From assembly GCA_025457665.1 (NCBI GenBank), contig JALOTY010000013.1:1-64000 (forward strand): a stretch of 64,000 bases of DNA. Direction: 5' to 3'. The position numbers were made by a program, and so were the translations under genes. The notes under the pieces were generated by a model. That model was given only the letters and a program-made list of their open reading frames with translations, did no database searches and was not told where the DNA came from. Shown in pieces: positions 44,545 through 54,102 of the stretch (position 1 is the first letter of the stretch; each line of letters opens with the position of its first letter). Source of the DNA: Akkermansiaceae bacterium. Lineage in GTDB: Bacteria; Verrucomicrobiota; Verrucomicrobiia; Verrucomicrobiales; Akkermansiaceae.

Positions 44545-45255
44545 TCACTCGTCAGCAGCAGCCGCCGTTTCGATGTCCTTGCTTTCCATGCCGGTGAGTT
44601 TCTCGGCGATGAAGCCCATCTTGCCCAGCTTCTCGCGCCGGGTGTCGAAACCCGCGGCCTCGTCGCCCATCAATTGGCTCAGTTCGGCAGTCATTTCCAC
44701 ATCCTCGTCCTTGCCCACACTGGCAGGATCCACGCCCATCGCCCGGGTGGCTTCATCGATGTGGTTTCCGCGCACGGCGACCTTTTTGAGGGATTCGTCG
44801 TAGGAGTCCTTGATGTGGGCCATCGACTTCACGTCGCGCACGCTCTCATTGAAGCGCAGGACCACCGTGTCAAACTTCGCCCGCAGGTTGGGATTCACGG
44901 CCACTGCCGCCACCGGCACCACGAAGAACAAAAGCAGCATCATATTGACGACCATTTTCACCCGGCCGCGCTTGCGGGTCAGGCGCTGGTCCCGCTCGTC
45001 GAGCATCGCCGACAACTCCGCATCCTGCTCGGTGTGTTGCTGCTCCACCACCGCCACGGGAGCCGGGGCAGCAGGCTCAGGGGCTGCTTGGAATACCGGC
45101 ACCGCCGCCACCTGCACCGGAGCCGGTGCCGCGACGAAGGCCTTGGGCACATCCAGCGTGCGTTCGGTCACAGTGATATCCGGTTTGCGAAGGGCCTGCT
45201 CGCAGAGCGCCTTGATCCGGTCCGACGGGTTGGCAAATGGTTCAGGTGAAGGCAT
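44545..45255 (-). CDS. membrane protein, unknown
   Basis: A 236-residue protein with an Ala/Pro-rich, disordered N-terminus (about 40-75), a coiled-coil-like charged segment, one membrane helix (about 101-125, MVVNMMLLLFFVVPVAAVAV) and a charged C-terminal region. No family is recognised. It may be co-transcribed ahead of the dGTPase gene, 51 bases away. I chose ATG 45255 over the ATG six bases upstream. Confidence 0.6.
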   Translation of the reverse strand: MPSPEPFANPSDRIKALCEQALRKPDITVTERTLDVPKAFVAAPAPVQVAAVPVFQAAPEPAAPAPVAVVEQQHTEQDAELSAMLDERDQRLTRKRGRVKMVVNMMLLLFFVVPVAAVAVNPNLRAKFDTVVLRFNESVRDVKSMAHIKDSYDESLKKVAVRGNHIDEATRAMGVDPASVGKDEDVEMTAELSQLMGDEAAGFDTRREKLGKMGFIAEKLTGMESKDIETAAAADE

Positions 45256-45413
45256 AACCATTCAGATATCCAAAATATCGGGGTTTGGGAATGAATTTCC
45301 CTTTCCGCGATCACGTAGGCGGGGGAAACCGGGAGCATTCCATGTCGGGGGGGAGTGGAAAAATCCCGCTTTCCTCCCCTTGCCCCCGGAAAGGTGCCGG
45401 GGCATTTAGCGCC

Positions 45414-46058
45414 GTGCATCGCGTTGTCGAACCCGAGATCATCGACCAGCTTCCCGCCGACCACCCGGACATCCGGCGGAGTCGCTGGGACTTGAAGTGG
45501 ATCAATCTCTTCATGGGCAACGAGCGTTGGATTTCCCACGCCATCGGTGCCCATCCCGGCGCCCTCGCCCAAGGGGCTGTGGAAATCGGCGCGGGCGAAG
45601 GCACCCTCATCCGCCGGATTCACAAAGCCTACCCGCGGATCCCCGTGAGCGCCTGCGACCTCGCACCGCGGCCGGCCGATCTGCCCGCGCCGATCCAGTG
45701 GACCAGCGGTGACGTCTTCGATTTCCTCAGTCACTCCCGGGGAGGCGTCTTGCTGGCAAATCTCTTTCTCCACCACTTCATCAACCCCGAACTGGAGCGC
45801 CTGCGCCCGCTGCTGGGGTCGTTCAAAGTCCTCTGCCTCAACGAACCCTTCCGCCATCCCCAGACTCTGCTCGATGCCCGATACCTCCGGCCCTTCATCG
45901 GCCGAACCACCGAGCATGACATGATGGTCAGCATTCGCGCCGGGTTTGTTCCGGGGGAATTGCCGAAACTTCTTGGCCTCGAATCCTCCGAGTGGGTGAT
46001 CCACGAACACACCACCTGGCAAGGCGGCCTGCGCCTCATCGCCCACCGCCGGGCTTGA
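45414..46058 (+). CDS. class I SAM-dependent methyltransferase-like protein
   Basis: A 214-residue protein beginning at GTG 45414 (VHRVVEPEIIDQL); an upstream ATG at 45285 would give an unlikely low-complexity extension. The Rossmann motif I is VEIGAGEGTLI, with an acidic loop (SACDLAPRP) after the second strand and a later NLFLHHF segment. Homologues begin with a similar LPADHP...RSRWDLKWIN motif. The substrate is unknown. It diverges from the membrane protein gene at 44545. Confidence 0.78.
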   Translation: MHRVVEPEIIDQLPADHPDIRRSRWDLKWINLFMGNERWISHAIGAHPGALAQGAVEIGAGEGTLIRRIHKAYPRIPVSACDLAPRPADLPAPIQWTSGDVFDFLSHSRGGVLLANLFLHHFINPELERLRPLLGSFKVLCLNEPFRHPQTLLDARYLRPFIGRTTEHDMMVSIRAGFVPGELPKLLGLESSEWVIHEHTTWQGGLRLIAHRRA

Positions 46059-46183
46059 TTCGAAAGACCATTCGGGAGTCGATTGGAAAATTTCCAAGGA
46101 TTTCGATAAGCCCGCGCCGCTGCTTCGGTATCCGCGTGTGGCCGGGGATGATTCCCGGTCCGCAGCCTCCCCCGCATTCCTCC

Positions 46184-47863
46184 ATGAATACCATGAAACG
46201 AGTCTTCTTTTGGCTCTCCGGCGCCGGCACCGAAACCCTGGAACAATGCCCGAACTGGGAGCAGCGCAAATACGTTGCCTTCGGTGCCACGGTGCTCGTC
46301 CCCTGCGCCTTCGCCTTCATCGCCTGCGCCTATGCACTTTCCACCCTGACCGATAAGGCCGCCGTCATCTATCCGGTTTCCGCTGTCTGGGCCTTCATCA
46401 TTCTGACCATCGACCGCGCCCTGCTCGCCGGCTACCGCCCTTTCCTCTCCTGGACCCGCAAGCTCTCCCAGTTCGCCCTCCGGCTCGGTGTCGCCATCCT
46501 CATGGGCCTTACCATCGCCCACCCTCTCGTCCTCCTGCTTTTCCGCGACACCATCACCTCGGTCATCGAGGAGGAAAGAGCCACGGAGATCGTCGCCGAA
46601 CGCGAGAAGTTCAGCGCCGCGAAGGCGGATGTCCGAAATCTCATGGACGGCCTTGAGGAAAAGATCGCCGCCCTCCAGCAGCAGCGGCTCGATACCTACA
46701 ACGCGAAGTTCATCCTCCAGGAAAAGGCCGATGCCTCGGACGCCATCCCCGGACTCACCGCCGAACAACAGGCGGAGCTCAAGGCCGCCACCGATGAAGC
46801 CACGGCCCCCTTCCGCACCAGGCTGGAGGTGATCAACCCCCAACTCGACGAACTCACGCCCCAGTTTGCCAAGGTCCAGACCGAACTCACCTTCTGGCAG
46901 GCCGAATACGAACGCGAACTGAATGGCCAGCGCTCCGGTCTCGTCGGCGAAGGTCCCCGCGCCCGCTCGATCAAGGCCGATCAGCTCGAACCCCGCCGCG
47001 AGGAATCCAAACGCCTCTCCGCCCTCCTCGAACACCTCACCGCGGAAAAGGCCACGCTCCAAACCCAGGTCCGCGAAGCCGAGAAAACCGCCATCGCCGC
47101 CTTCGAAGGCCGCCTCGCGGAAATCGAAGCCGCCAACAAGGCCGAGGAAGAACGGGTTTCCGCCCTCAAACACCAGGTCGAACAATCCCAGGCCGACGCC
47201 TTCGTCACCCAACAGAACGCCGTCCGTGAGGCCATCGATGTCCAAATCGAAACCCGCAACGAGGAACTCAAGACCGCCCAGACCGAACTCGCCGCCATTT
47301 CCCGCGAGGAACGCACCCGGATCGATGCGATCAACGAGGAACCCCGCCGCGATGTCCTCACCCAGACGCTCGCCCTTCATGACCTTTTCGAGAAAGGCGC
47401 CGAGGGCGGCAAGTTTGCCTACTACACCTACCTGATTCTCACCGCCCTTTTCATGTTGGTGGATACCATCCCGCTCATCGTGAAGTTCTTCACCAAGCCC
47501 GGCCCTTATGACCGCCTGCTCGACCGCGATGAAATCTCCTTCGCTTCCGAACACGAAGCCTTCAAGGAAAGCCACAGCCGCTACATGGAAAAGCTGGCTT
47601 CCGGCAATCTCATCGCCGTGACCCGGAACAAGGCACTGGAGCACGCCCTCGTCGATGGAGTCGAACACTCACGCGTGGCCCGGGAATTCCTCGATTCGCT
47701 CATCGAAATGGAACGCTCCTTCGCCGAGCAAATGCGCATCGAGCAGGAAGCCGCCTCCCGATCGAATCCGGAGAAGCTCGCCGCGCTTGAGGCGATGAAA
47801 AAGGCCTTCTACGACGATCTCCACCATCGCATGCAGTCCTTCTTCGCCGCCCGCCACGCCTGA
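46184..47863 (+). CDS. DUF4407-domain membrane protein
   Basis: A 559-residue protein with four predicted membrane helices at the start (about 29-140), a long coiled-coil region rich in Glu, Lys, Ala and Gln (about 125-395) and a further helix near the end (about 410-435). The first 70 residues (NTMKRVFFWLSGAG, CPNWEQRKYVAFGATVL) identify the DUF4407 family. Its role is unknown, though the long stalk suggests a structural or sensing part at the membrane. ATG 46184 places these hallmarks correctly; the frame upstream is not conserved. Confidence 0.85.
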   Translation: MNTMKRVFFWLSGAGTETLEQCPNWEQRKYVAFGATVLVPCAFAFIACAYALSTLTDKAAVIYPVSAVWAFIILTIDRALLAGYRPFLSWTRKLSQFALRLGVAILMGLTIAHPLVLLLFRDTITSVIEEERATEIVAEREKFSAAKADVRNLMDGLEEKIAALQQQRLDTYNAKFILQEKADASDAIPGLTAEQQAELKAATDEATAPFRTRLEVINPQLDELTPQFAKVQTELTFWQAEYERELNGQRSGLVGEGPRARSIKADQLEPRREESKRLSALLEHLTAEKATLQTQVREAEKTAIAAFEGRLAEIEAANKAEEERVSALKHQVEQSQADAFVTQQNAVREAIDVQIETRNEELKTAQTELAAISREERTRIDAINEEPRRDVLTQTLALHDLFEKGAEGGKFAYYTYLILTALFMLVDTIPLIVKFFTKPGPYDRLLDRDEISFASEHEAFKESHSRYMEKLASGNLIAVTRNKALEHALVDGVEHSRVAREFLDSLIEMERSFAEQMRIEQEAASRSNPEKLAALEAMKKAFYDDLHHRMQSFFAARHA

Positions 47864-47941
47864 TAGATCCGGTGGCGGGACGATGAGCCCTTTTCGCATC
47901 GCCAAAAAGCGGCCCGCGTCCTAAGGCTCGGCCTGCCCGAC

Positions 47942-48796
47942 ATGCTTTTCACCCTCGACACCCTGCCCCAGGCCGCCGGAGCGCGCCTCGCCGTGATCGG
48001 TCACCCCGTGGCCCACTCCCGCTCCCCGGCCATGCACCAGCCGGCCCTCGATGAAGAGGGCCGCGACTGCCGCTACATCGCCCTGGAAGTCGAACCCGGC
48101 GAAGTCGCCCAAGCCTTCCGCCTCATGCGCGAACTCGGCTTCATCGGCTGCAATGTCACCGTCCCCCACAAGTTCGATGCCCTCGAAGCCTGCGATGAAA
48201 TCGATGAAATCGCCCGCGACTTCTCCGCAGTGAACACCGTGCGTTTCGATGCCGACCTCACCCGCGGTACGAACACCGATGGCTATGGATTCGAAAACGC
48301 CGTGGCTGAAACCCTCGGCCTCTCCCTCAAGGACCTCAGTGTCCTGATCGTTGGTGCCGGAGGCGGGGCAGGATCCGCCATCGCCACCCATTGCGCCCGC
48401 GCCGGGGTCCGGAAACTGCTGCTCGTGAATCGGACCTTGTCCAAAATCGAGACCCTGGCCGATCGCTTGCGGGAACGCCACCCCGCCTTGATCGTGGAAA
48501 CCCTGGGCAGCGATGCCATCGGGGAAATCACCGCCGACCTCATCGTCAATACCAGCTCTCTCGGTCTGCATGAGGACGATCCCTCGCCACTCCCCATCGC
48601 CGCCTTGAAACCGCACCATGCGGTCTTCGACACCATCTACAAGCCCACCGCCCTCATTCGCGCCGCGGAGGAAGTTGGCGCGCGGCATGCCAGCGGTCAT
48701 CTCATGCTCCTCCACCAAGGCATCGCCGCCTATCGCTATTGGTTCCCCGGAAGCCATCCGGAAACGGCCATGCGCCGCGGCCTCGGATTGACCTGA
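47942..48796 (+). CDS. aroE: shikimate dehydrogenase
   Basis: A 284-residue NADP-dependent enzyme of the shikimate pathway. It has the substrate-binding SRSPAMHQ motif, the catalytic lysine K77 in VTVPHK, the NTDGYGF active-site Asp motif and the nucleotide-binding GAGGGAGSA with NRT after it (NADP preference). All essential residues are present, so it should convert dehydroshikimate to shikimate. It stands alone. Confidence 0.93.
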   Translation: MLFTLDTLPQAAGARLAVIGHPVAHSRSPAMHQPALDEEGRDCRYIALEVEPGEVAQAFRLMRELGFIGCNVTVPHKFDALEACDEIDEIARDFSAVNTVRFDADLTRGTNTDGYGFENAVAETLGLSLKDLSVLIVGAGGGAGSAIATHCARAGVRKLLLVNRTLSKIETLADRLRERHPALIVETLGSDAIGEITADLIVNTSSLGLHEDDPSPLPIAALKPHHAVFDTIYKPTALIRAAEEVGARHASGHLMLLHQGIAAYRYWFPGSHPETAMRRGLGLT

Positions 48797-48829
48797 TCAA
48801 TTCTGTTAGATATCACTTTCCTGTTAGAA

Positions 48830-49951
48830 TCATTCCTCGATCTCGATCCCCGGGTCATCGATCTCCATCCAGTGGAAGGCTAACACTTCATCCAGCTTCA
48901 ATTGGTGTTTGCCGAAGTCGTCTTTCTCGTCACGGGTCAATTTCACCCGCACCCGCACCATTCCCAGAGGATCGCTCTCCGCGAAACGGATGCCAAAGAC
49001 CTCCTTGTCCGCCTGCCTCATTTCGAACGCCTTTGCGAAGGCCTCACCAAGGGGCGAACGGGGATCGATCGCCACCTCCGGCGATTGCAATCCCGAGTGC
49101 AGGGCACCCAGTCCCGATGGACCCACAAAGACCAGCAACGAACCATCGCCGTCCCCGCCACCCGTGGCCGTGCGCCGTCTTGCGAAAAGCCGGAACTCTC
49201 CGCTCGATGGCCCGCCACCACTCAGGAAGAGCGCCCATGAGGTCGATGAAAACCGTGCCATTTGCTCCCAATCGAGCTTCCAAGCCCCCTCGTCATTCTT
49301 GCGGAAAACCGCCTCGATCCGCCCGATGTCCGGTTCGGTCCATATGCTTGCAATCGCCGTCCCTTGCGACGTTTCGAAGGAATCGATCCATTCCAACTTC
49401 AGCGCACCGCTGTCCTTCATGACGGAAAGGGAAATCCCCGAGCCCACCATGCGGCGCAGGGTTTGTTCGGGGTTGAGAGTATGTTCTGCCCGGGTCTCGG
49501 GGGCGGCTGCCGACCAATATCCCACCAAGGCCTCGCGACACTTCACGTAGGCTTCATTGATCATCCGGTTCCTCTCGCTGGAGTCGCCAATGCCCATGCT
49601 CTCCGATCCCTCCGACTTCGGTGAGCGCAATTTCACCACCGCCACGCCACCCGCGATCAGCCCGAGCAATCCCATCCAGCCCACCGCAAACCACAGCATC
49701 GCCGTGGACTTGCCCTTGCGCTTCCGTCTCTTCGATTCTCCGCTGGCTGCGGATTCCACCGATGGCGATTCGGAACCCTTCGTGGACTCCCGCCGCTCGC
49801 GCCGCCGCAGATGTCCTCCGGCCATCACATAGGCCATCTCGGCTTCCGGAACCACGGGCGATTTTCCGCAGGAGGGACACAGGTCCTTCTCCTCACCGCC
49901 ATAAACATGGCCGCAGCGCCCGCAATGAAACCAACTGCCCTCGTGATTCAT
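48830..49951 (-). CDS. zinc-ribbon transmembrane protein, paralogue family member
   Basis: A 373-residue protein with a zinc ribbon (Cys 10, 13, 25, 28), an Arg/Lys/Ser-rich linker, one membrane helix (about 84-107) and a C-terminal domain that ends with LKLDEVLAFHWMEIDD. The order and the closing strand-tryptophan motif match the genes at 35216 and 49948. Its ATG overlaps the stop of the upstream paralogue by four bases. Function unknown. Confidence 0.74.
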   Translation of the reverse strand: MNHEGSWFHCGRCGHVYGGEEKDLCPSCGKSPVVPEAEMAYVMAGGHLRRRERRESTKGSESPSVESAASGESKRRKRKGKSTAMLWFAVGWMGLLGLIAGGVAVVKLRSPKSEGSESMGIGDSSERNRMINEAYVKCREALVGYWSAAAPETRAEHTLNPEQTLRRMVGSGISLSVMKDSGALKLEWIDSFETSQGTAIASIWTEPDIGRIEAVFRKNDEGAWKLDWEQMARFSSTSWALFLSGGGPSSGEFRLFARRRTATGGGDGDGSLLVFVGPSGLGALHSGLQSPEVAIDPRSPLGEAFAKAFEMRQADKEVFGIRFAESDPLGMVRVRVKLTRDEKDDFGKHQLKLDEVLAFHWMEIDDPGIEIEE

Positions 49952-50994
49952 AGGTCCTTGATCCCCTCGATCCAACTCAGACCTTCCACGTGGGTCAACT
50001 CGAACTGCCGCCGATCCCCTTGCCCCCCGTTGCGGATCCTTGCCCGGATCCGACAGGAGAGAGGATCCCCCACGATTCCGGATTCCTGCATCAGTTGGGT
50101 CTCCATGATTTTGGCGGCCTCGGAACCTTTCCTCGCATAGACCCATCCCGCCTGCTCGCCATGGGCATCCGCATAGCGGAAACAGCGCCACAAGGCTTCA
50201 GGATAGTCGTTGTCGTAAAAATGATCCCCCATGAGGATCAGCCGCATCCGCACCTCACGCCCCTTTTCCAGATCCGGCAGCTCGGAAATGGGCAGCTCAC
50301 CAACTGCCATCGTCGCCTTCCAATCCAGCACCAGACGCCCGTCCTCCACCACAAATGCCGCCCTCAGGTCTTCCCCCGTGGGCAGCTTCAGGATCAGCGC
50401 CAGCCAGTCGAGCTGGCCATCCTCCCCCGAACCCGACTCCACCGGCACATCGGATTGCGCCGGCCATTGGATGCTTTTCCACTCCTTCTCCAGCGATGAC
50501 ATCGAGCCCTGTCCATCGCGAAGCAGATCCTGAATCTCCCGAGCTTCATCGGCTTCCGCGAAACGGGCGAGAATCGACCATGCCTCATCGATCCTTTCCG
50601 ACAAGCTCTCCTCAAACACCCTTTCCTCCGTCGGTTGGCTCTGATCCATCGAAAGGGTCTCCAGATAAAGGTCCCCCTCCTCATCCCCCGTGGCGAAAAG
50701 ATAAAACAGCCCTCCAACCACTCCCACCAAGGAAAGCACCACCGCCCCTGCCGCCACTCCCCAGCCCCAGGCACGGCGCTTTTTCTCCACCCGCCGATCT
50801 TTCTCCACCACCACGGCTCCGCCCATGGAGGCTTGGAGCCGATCGATCCGTTTCACTTGCAAGGGCTCTTCCAGCGTTTCCAGTCGCACGACCTCTTCCT
50901 TCGCCCATTCCGGAGCCGCGCGGCCACCGATGACCCGCACGACCGGGCCCGGCGGTTCGTCATCCTCAGGCTCTTCGATTTCCCTTAAATTCAT
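49948..50994 (-). CDS. transmembrane protein, paralogue family member without the zinc ribbon
   Basis: A 348-residue protein that lacks the cysteine ribbon but has one membrane helix (about 76-101) and the same C-terminal domain as the neighbour (VVEDGRLVLDWKATM, MRLILMGDHFYD, FELTHVEGLSWIEGI). ATG 50994 is chosen; a GTG at 51015 would add seven residues. It follows the Hsp70 gene by about 60 bases and is coupled to the next gene by an ATGA overlap, which makes a three-gene operon. Confidence 0.74.
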   Translation of the reverse strand: MNLREIEEPEDDEPPGPVVRVIGGRAAPEWAKEEVVRLETLEEPLQVKRIDRLQASMGGAVVVEKDRRVEKKRRAWGWGVAAGAVVLSLVGVVGGLFYLFATGDEEGDLYLETLSMDQSQPTEERVFEESLSERIDEAWSILARFAEADEAREIQDLLRDGQGSMSSLEKEWKSIQWPAQSDVPVESGSGEDGQLDWLALILKLPTGEDLRAAFVVEDGRLVLDWKATMAVGELPISELPDLEKGREVRMRLILMGDHFYDNDYPEALWRCFRYADAHGEQAGWVYARKGSEAAKIMETQLMQESGIVGDPLSCRIRARIRNGGQGDRRQFELTHVEGLSWIEGIKDL

Positions 50995-51057
50995 CGTGAC
51001 GCGCCGAAGCTGCACGGCAATCCGCCCAAGCTCAAGCCCCGCGGAGCCTCCTGCGTA

Positions 51058-52827
51058 TCATCCACCGCCCAAGCGCCTTTCCAAGGCCTCTTCCATGGCC
51101 CGTTCCACCATCCTCGCCGCCACCGCTTCGGTGACCTGATCGAGCTTCTGGACCGCCGCCTTCAAAGGATTCGCCTGCCCCGCTTCCAGCGCCCGCCTGA
51201 CCTCGTCCGCCGCCTGACGGATCTCCCCCCTCTCCTCCTCCAGCACCACGTCCATGGCCAGCACCTGCTCCACCGCGGGCAACAGTTCCTCCGCCTTCAG
51301 CCGGGCCTCGGTAAAGACCCTCTCCGCCATGTCATCAAAGGCATGCTCCACGGATTCACTGACCATCTTCTCGACCTTCTCATCACTCACATCCACCGCC
51401 GCCGCACGGATCTGCACGACGGTGTCCTGGCCGGTCGACGTGTCCCTTGCCAAGACCTCCAGCACGCCATCCGCGTCGATGCGAAACTGCACGCCCACCC
51501 TCGCACGGCCCTTTTCCGCGGCTTCGAAGGGAACATCGAAATTCCCGAGCTGCCAGTTGTCGCGCGCCATCTCCCGCTCCCCCTGAAGCACCCGGATGAG
51601 CATGGATCTCTGCCCCGCAGTGGCATTGGTGAACATCTCGCCCGCCTTGCACGGGATCGTCGTATTCCGCGGGATGAGCACGTTCATCAGGCCGCCGAAG
51701 GTCTCGATCCCCAAACTCAGCGGCGTCACATCCAGCAACACCATCTTCCTCATCGCCCCGGTCAGAATGCCGGCCTGGATCGTGGCCCCCAGAGCCACCG
51801 CTTCATCGGGATGCTGGGAAAGGTCCGGCTCACGACCCATGGCCCTTTTCACCGCCTCCCTCACCGCCGGGATCCGCGTGCTGCCCCCCACCAGTACCAC
51901 CGCATCCAGATCCTCCGGCTCCACCCCGGCATCCGCCATGGCCTGACGACAACACCGGATGCTCCGGGAAATCCACGGCTCGGCAAGACTCTCGAAAACC
52001 GCACGCTCCACCGGCACCTCGATACTACGATGTCCATCGTAGAAAGGCAGACGGAAAACCTCGCTGTCCTTTTCGCTCAGGACCTTTTTCACCCTCTCCG
52101 CCTCCTCGATGAAGCGCACGTCGACCTCCTCCACCCCGGCCTCCCGCGCGCACCAGGCGGCGAGGGCGAGGTCGAGATCATCCCCGCCCAGACGAGTGTC
52201 TCCCCTTGTGGAAAGCACCTGAAACACCCCGTCCTGCATTTCGAGGATGGAGAGATCGAAGGTTCCCCCGCCGAAATCATACACCGCCACCCGCGACTTC
52301 TCGCCCAGCTTGTCGAGGCCGAAGGCCAGCGCCGCCGCCGTGGGTTCATTCAAAATCCGCGCGACCTCCAGGCCCGCCAGCTCACCGGCACGGCGGGTCG
52401 CCACCCGCTGGGCATCGTTGAAATAAGCAGGCACCGTGATAACCGCCCTGCGGATTTCCCGCTCCATTCGCCATTCCGCGATGCGTTTGAGTTCACGCAG
52501 GATGTCCGCACTCACCTCCTCCGGCTTTCTCCCGGCCACCCGCAAGCCACCATCGGCCGCCTTTTCCAAAGGCAGGGGAAAATCCGTCACCTCCCCCGGT
52601 CGCCGCCCCATGAGTCGTTTCACGCTCGTCACCACCGGCGCCACCGTCCGCCGCCGCAAGGCCTTGCGCCCCACTTCCACCTCGCCACCCGGCCCATACC
52701 AGACCGCACTCGGGATGATCCTCCGCCCCTCCTCATCGGCCAAAAGAATCGGAAATCCACTGTCCACGACCCCCACGGCCGAATGCGTGGTTCCCAGATC
52801 GATGCCCACCATCACGTCGTCGCTCAT
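51058..52827 (-). CDS. Hsp70 (DnaK)-family chaperone
   Basis: A 589-residue chaperone with an ATPase domain (about 1-380) whose phosphate loops are [23 protein letters not shown] and [14 protein letters not shown], and a substrate-binding domain after about 385 ([16 protein letters not shown]). It is shorter than classical DnaK and lacks its long acidic tail, so it is a paralogue rather than the main DnaK. The Arg-rich MGRRPGE loop and the sharing of an operon with membrane zinc-ribbon proteins suggest a dedicated client. ATG 52827 has the usual [13 protein letters not shown] start. Confidence 0.9.
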   Translation of the reverse strand: MSDDVMVGIDLGTTHSAVGVVDSGFPILLADEEGRRIIPSAVWYGPGGEVEVGRKALRRRTVAPVVTSVKRLMGRRPGEVTDFPLPLEKAADGGLRVAGRKPEEVSADILRELKRIAEWRMEREIRRAVITVPAYFNDAQRVATRRAGELAGLEVARILNEPTAAALAFGLDKLGEKSRVAVYDFGGGTFDLSILEMQDGVFQVLSTRGDTRLGGDDLDLALAAWCAREAGVEEVDVRFIEEAERVKKVLSEKDSEVFRLPFYDGHRSIEVPVERAVFESLAEPWISRSIRCCRQAMADAGVEPEDLDAVVLVGGSTRIPAVREAVKRAMGREPDLSQHPDEAVALGATIQAGILTGAMRKMVLLDVTPLSLGIETFGGLMNVLIPRNTTIPCKAGEMFTNATAGQRSMLIRVLQGEREMARDNWQLGNFDVPFEAAEKGRARVGVQFRIDADGVLEVLARDTSTGQDTVVQIRAAAVDVSDEKVEKMVSESVEHAFDDMAERVFTEARLKAEELLPAVEQVLAMDVVLEEERGEIRQAADEVRRALEAGQANPLKAAVQKLDQVTEAVAARMVERAMEEALERRLGGG

Positions 52828-52856
52828 CTCGCCGCCAAAGCTCCATCACCGCGGCA

Positions 52857-52891
52857 AAGTTCCAAGTTCCAAGTTCCAAGTTCCAAGTTCC
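52857..52891. repeat. heptanucleotide tandem repeat, five copies of AAGTTCC
   Basis: Five perfect seven-base units just upstream of the Hsp70 start. It is the same TTCNAAN design as the repeat at 20155-20182, also upstream of a gene. Confidence 0.85.
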
Positions 52892-52989
52892 AAGGCAACC
52901 ATCCAGGCTGTTCAGTTTTCGTTCCTTTCGATCTTTTCGTTGTTCCCATCCCTATTTGCAGGGTGGATTTCCATTTTTCGCTTGGCATG

Positions 52990-53027
52990 AAAAAAGCGAA
53001 GGGCCGCCGGCTTCAAACCGGCGGCCC
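52990..53027 (-). terminator. rho-independent terminator after tRNA-Gly
   Basis: Minus strand: a ten-base perfect stem (53001-53010 with 53018-53027) followed by a T run at 52990-52995. It lies just downstream of the tRNA, which is transcribed on the minus strand. Confidence 0.88.
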
Positions 53028-53031
53028 TTCA

Positions 53032-53106
53032 TGGAGCGGGTGATGAGATTCGAACTCACGACATCAACCTTGGCAAGGTTGCGCTCTACCCCTGAGCTAC
53101 ACCCGC
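53032..53106 (-). tRNA. tRNA-Gly (GCC)
   Basis: On the minus strand the seven-base acceptor stem GCGGGTG pairs with CACCCGC, the D arm begins AGCTC, the anticodon loop is TTGCCAA with anticodon GCC, and the T arm has GTTCGAATC. The discriminator is T and CCA is encoded (53032-53034), which is compatible with glycine. Confidence 0.95.
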
Positions 53107-53230
53107 GTCGCTGGACGCGTGCGCGGTTTCTACATAGGCCCCGATATCCGGCAAGAGAAAATTTGGTTTTTCCGCTCACTTTCTTTTCCCGGGCTTGAAT
53201 CCGTCGTCCCCCCGTTTATCGACTCCTCCC

Positions 53231-54034
53231 GTGTCCGACAAACTTGCCGAGATCATCGCCACCAAACACCGCGAGGTGGAAGCCCTCCTGCCACGCGCCG
53301 CCCACATCCGCGCCGCCGCCCTTCAGCGGAACGAGTTCCGGGGATTCCGCGCCGCGCTCGATCGTGGCTCAGACCGCCTCGGCGTCATCGCCGAGGTGAA
53401 AAAAGCCTCACCCTCCGTCGGCATCATCGATCCCAACTTCGATCCCATCCGCCAGGCCCGGCTCTACCTCGATGGCGGGGCTTCCTGCCTCTCGATCCTC
53501 ACCGACGAACTCTATTTCAAAGGCTCGCTCTCCTATCTGAGCCGCATTGCCGAGTTTTCCACCGCCCCCCTGCTGCGCAAGGATTTCACCGTCCACCCCG
53601 TGCAGATCCACGAGGCGGTTATCGCCGGGGCGGATGCCATCCTGCTGATCGTCGCCGCCTTGAATGACGAGCAGTTGAAACGCCTCTATCACGAAGCCCG
53701 CGATTTCCAGCTCGATGTCCTCGTGGAAGTCCACGATCTGCCGGAAATGGAGAGGGCCATCGATCTCGGGGCCGACCTCATCGGCATCAACAACCGCAAC
53801 CTCAAGACCTTCGCCATCGACCTCGCCGTCACCGAGGCTCTTGTGGACGAGGTTCCCGACGAAGTCCTGCTGGTCTCCGAGTCCGGATTGAAAACCACGG
53901 CCGATGCCCAGCGTGTCCTCGATGCCGGGGCCAATGCCGTGCTCATCGGCGAGTCCCTGATGCGTTCCGATGATCCCGGGGCTGCGATTCAGACCTACCT
54001 CGACCTCATCGCCCACCCGATCCCGGCCGACTGA
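53231..54034 (+). CDS. trpC: indole-3-glycerol phosphate synthase
   Basis: A 267-residue TIM-barrel enzyme of tryptophan synthesis. GTG 53231 begins the usual LAEIIATKHREVEAL helix; the earlier in-frame TTG at 53195 adds unlikely residues. The catalytic Lys motif VIAEVKKASPS, LLRKDF, ILLIVAAL, IGINNRNLKTF and VSESGL strands are present. It converts carboxyphenylamino-deoxyribulose phosphate to indole-glycerol phosphate. The only trp neighbour in the window is trpF, 33 kb away. Confidence 0.93.
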   Translation: MSDKLAEIIATKHREVEALLPRAAHIRAAALQRNEFRGFRAALDRGSDRLGVIAEVKKASPSVGIIDPNFDPIRQARLYLDGGASCLSILTDELYFKGSLSYLSRIAEFSTAPLLRKDFTVHPVQIHEAVIAGADAILLIVAALNDEQLKRLYHEARDFQLDVLVEVHDLPEMERAIDLGADLIGINNRNLKTFAIDLAVTEALVDEVPDEVLLVSESGLKTTADAQRVLDAGANAVLIGESLMRSDDPGAAIQTYLDLIAHPIPAD

Positions 54035-54102
54035 TTTTCGCCGGGATTTTCCTCTCTGTCGCCTTGCGCCCGACCCCATTCGCATCCACTCTTGCGGGCG
54101 TT

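Noticed and set aside
45731..47668. 645-residue open frame on the minus strand
   Set aside because: It is antisense to the DUF4407 gene, and its glycine- and glutamate-rich repeats mirror that gene's coiled-coil codons.
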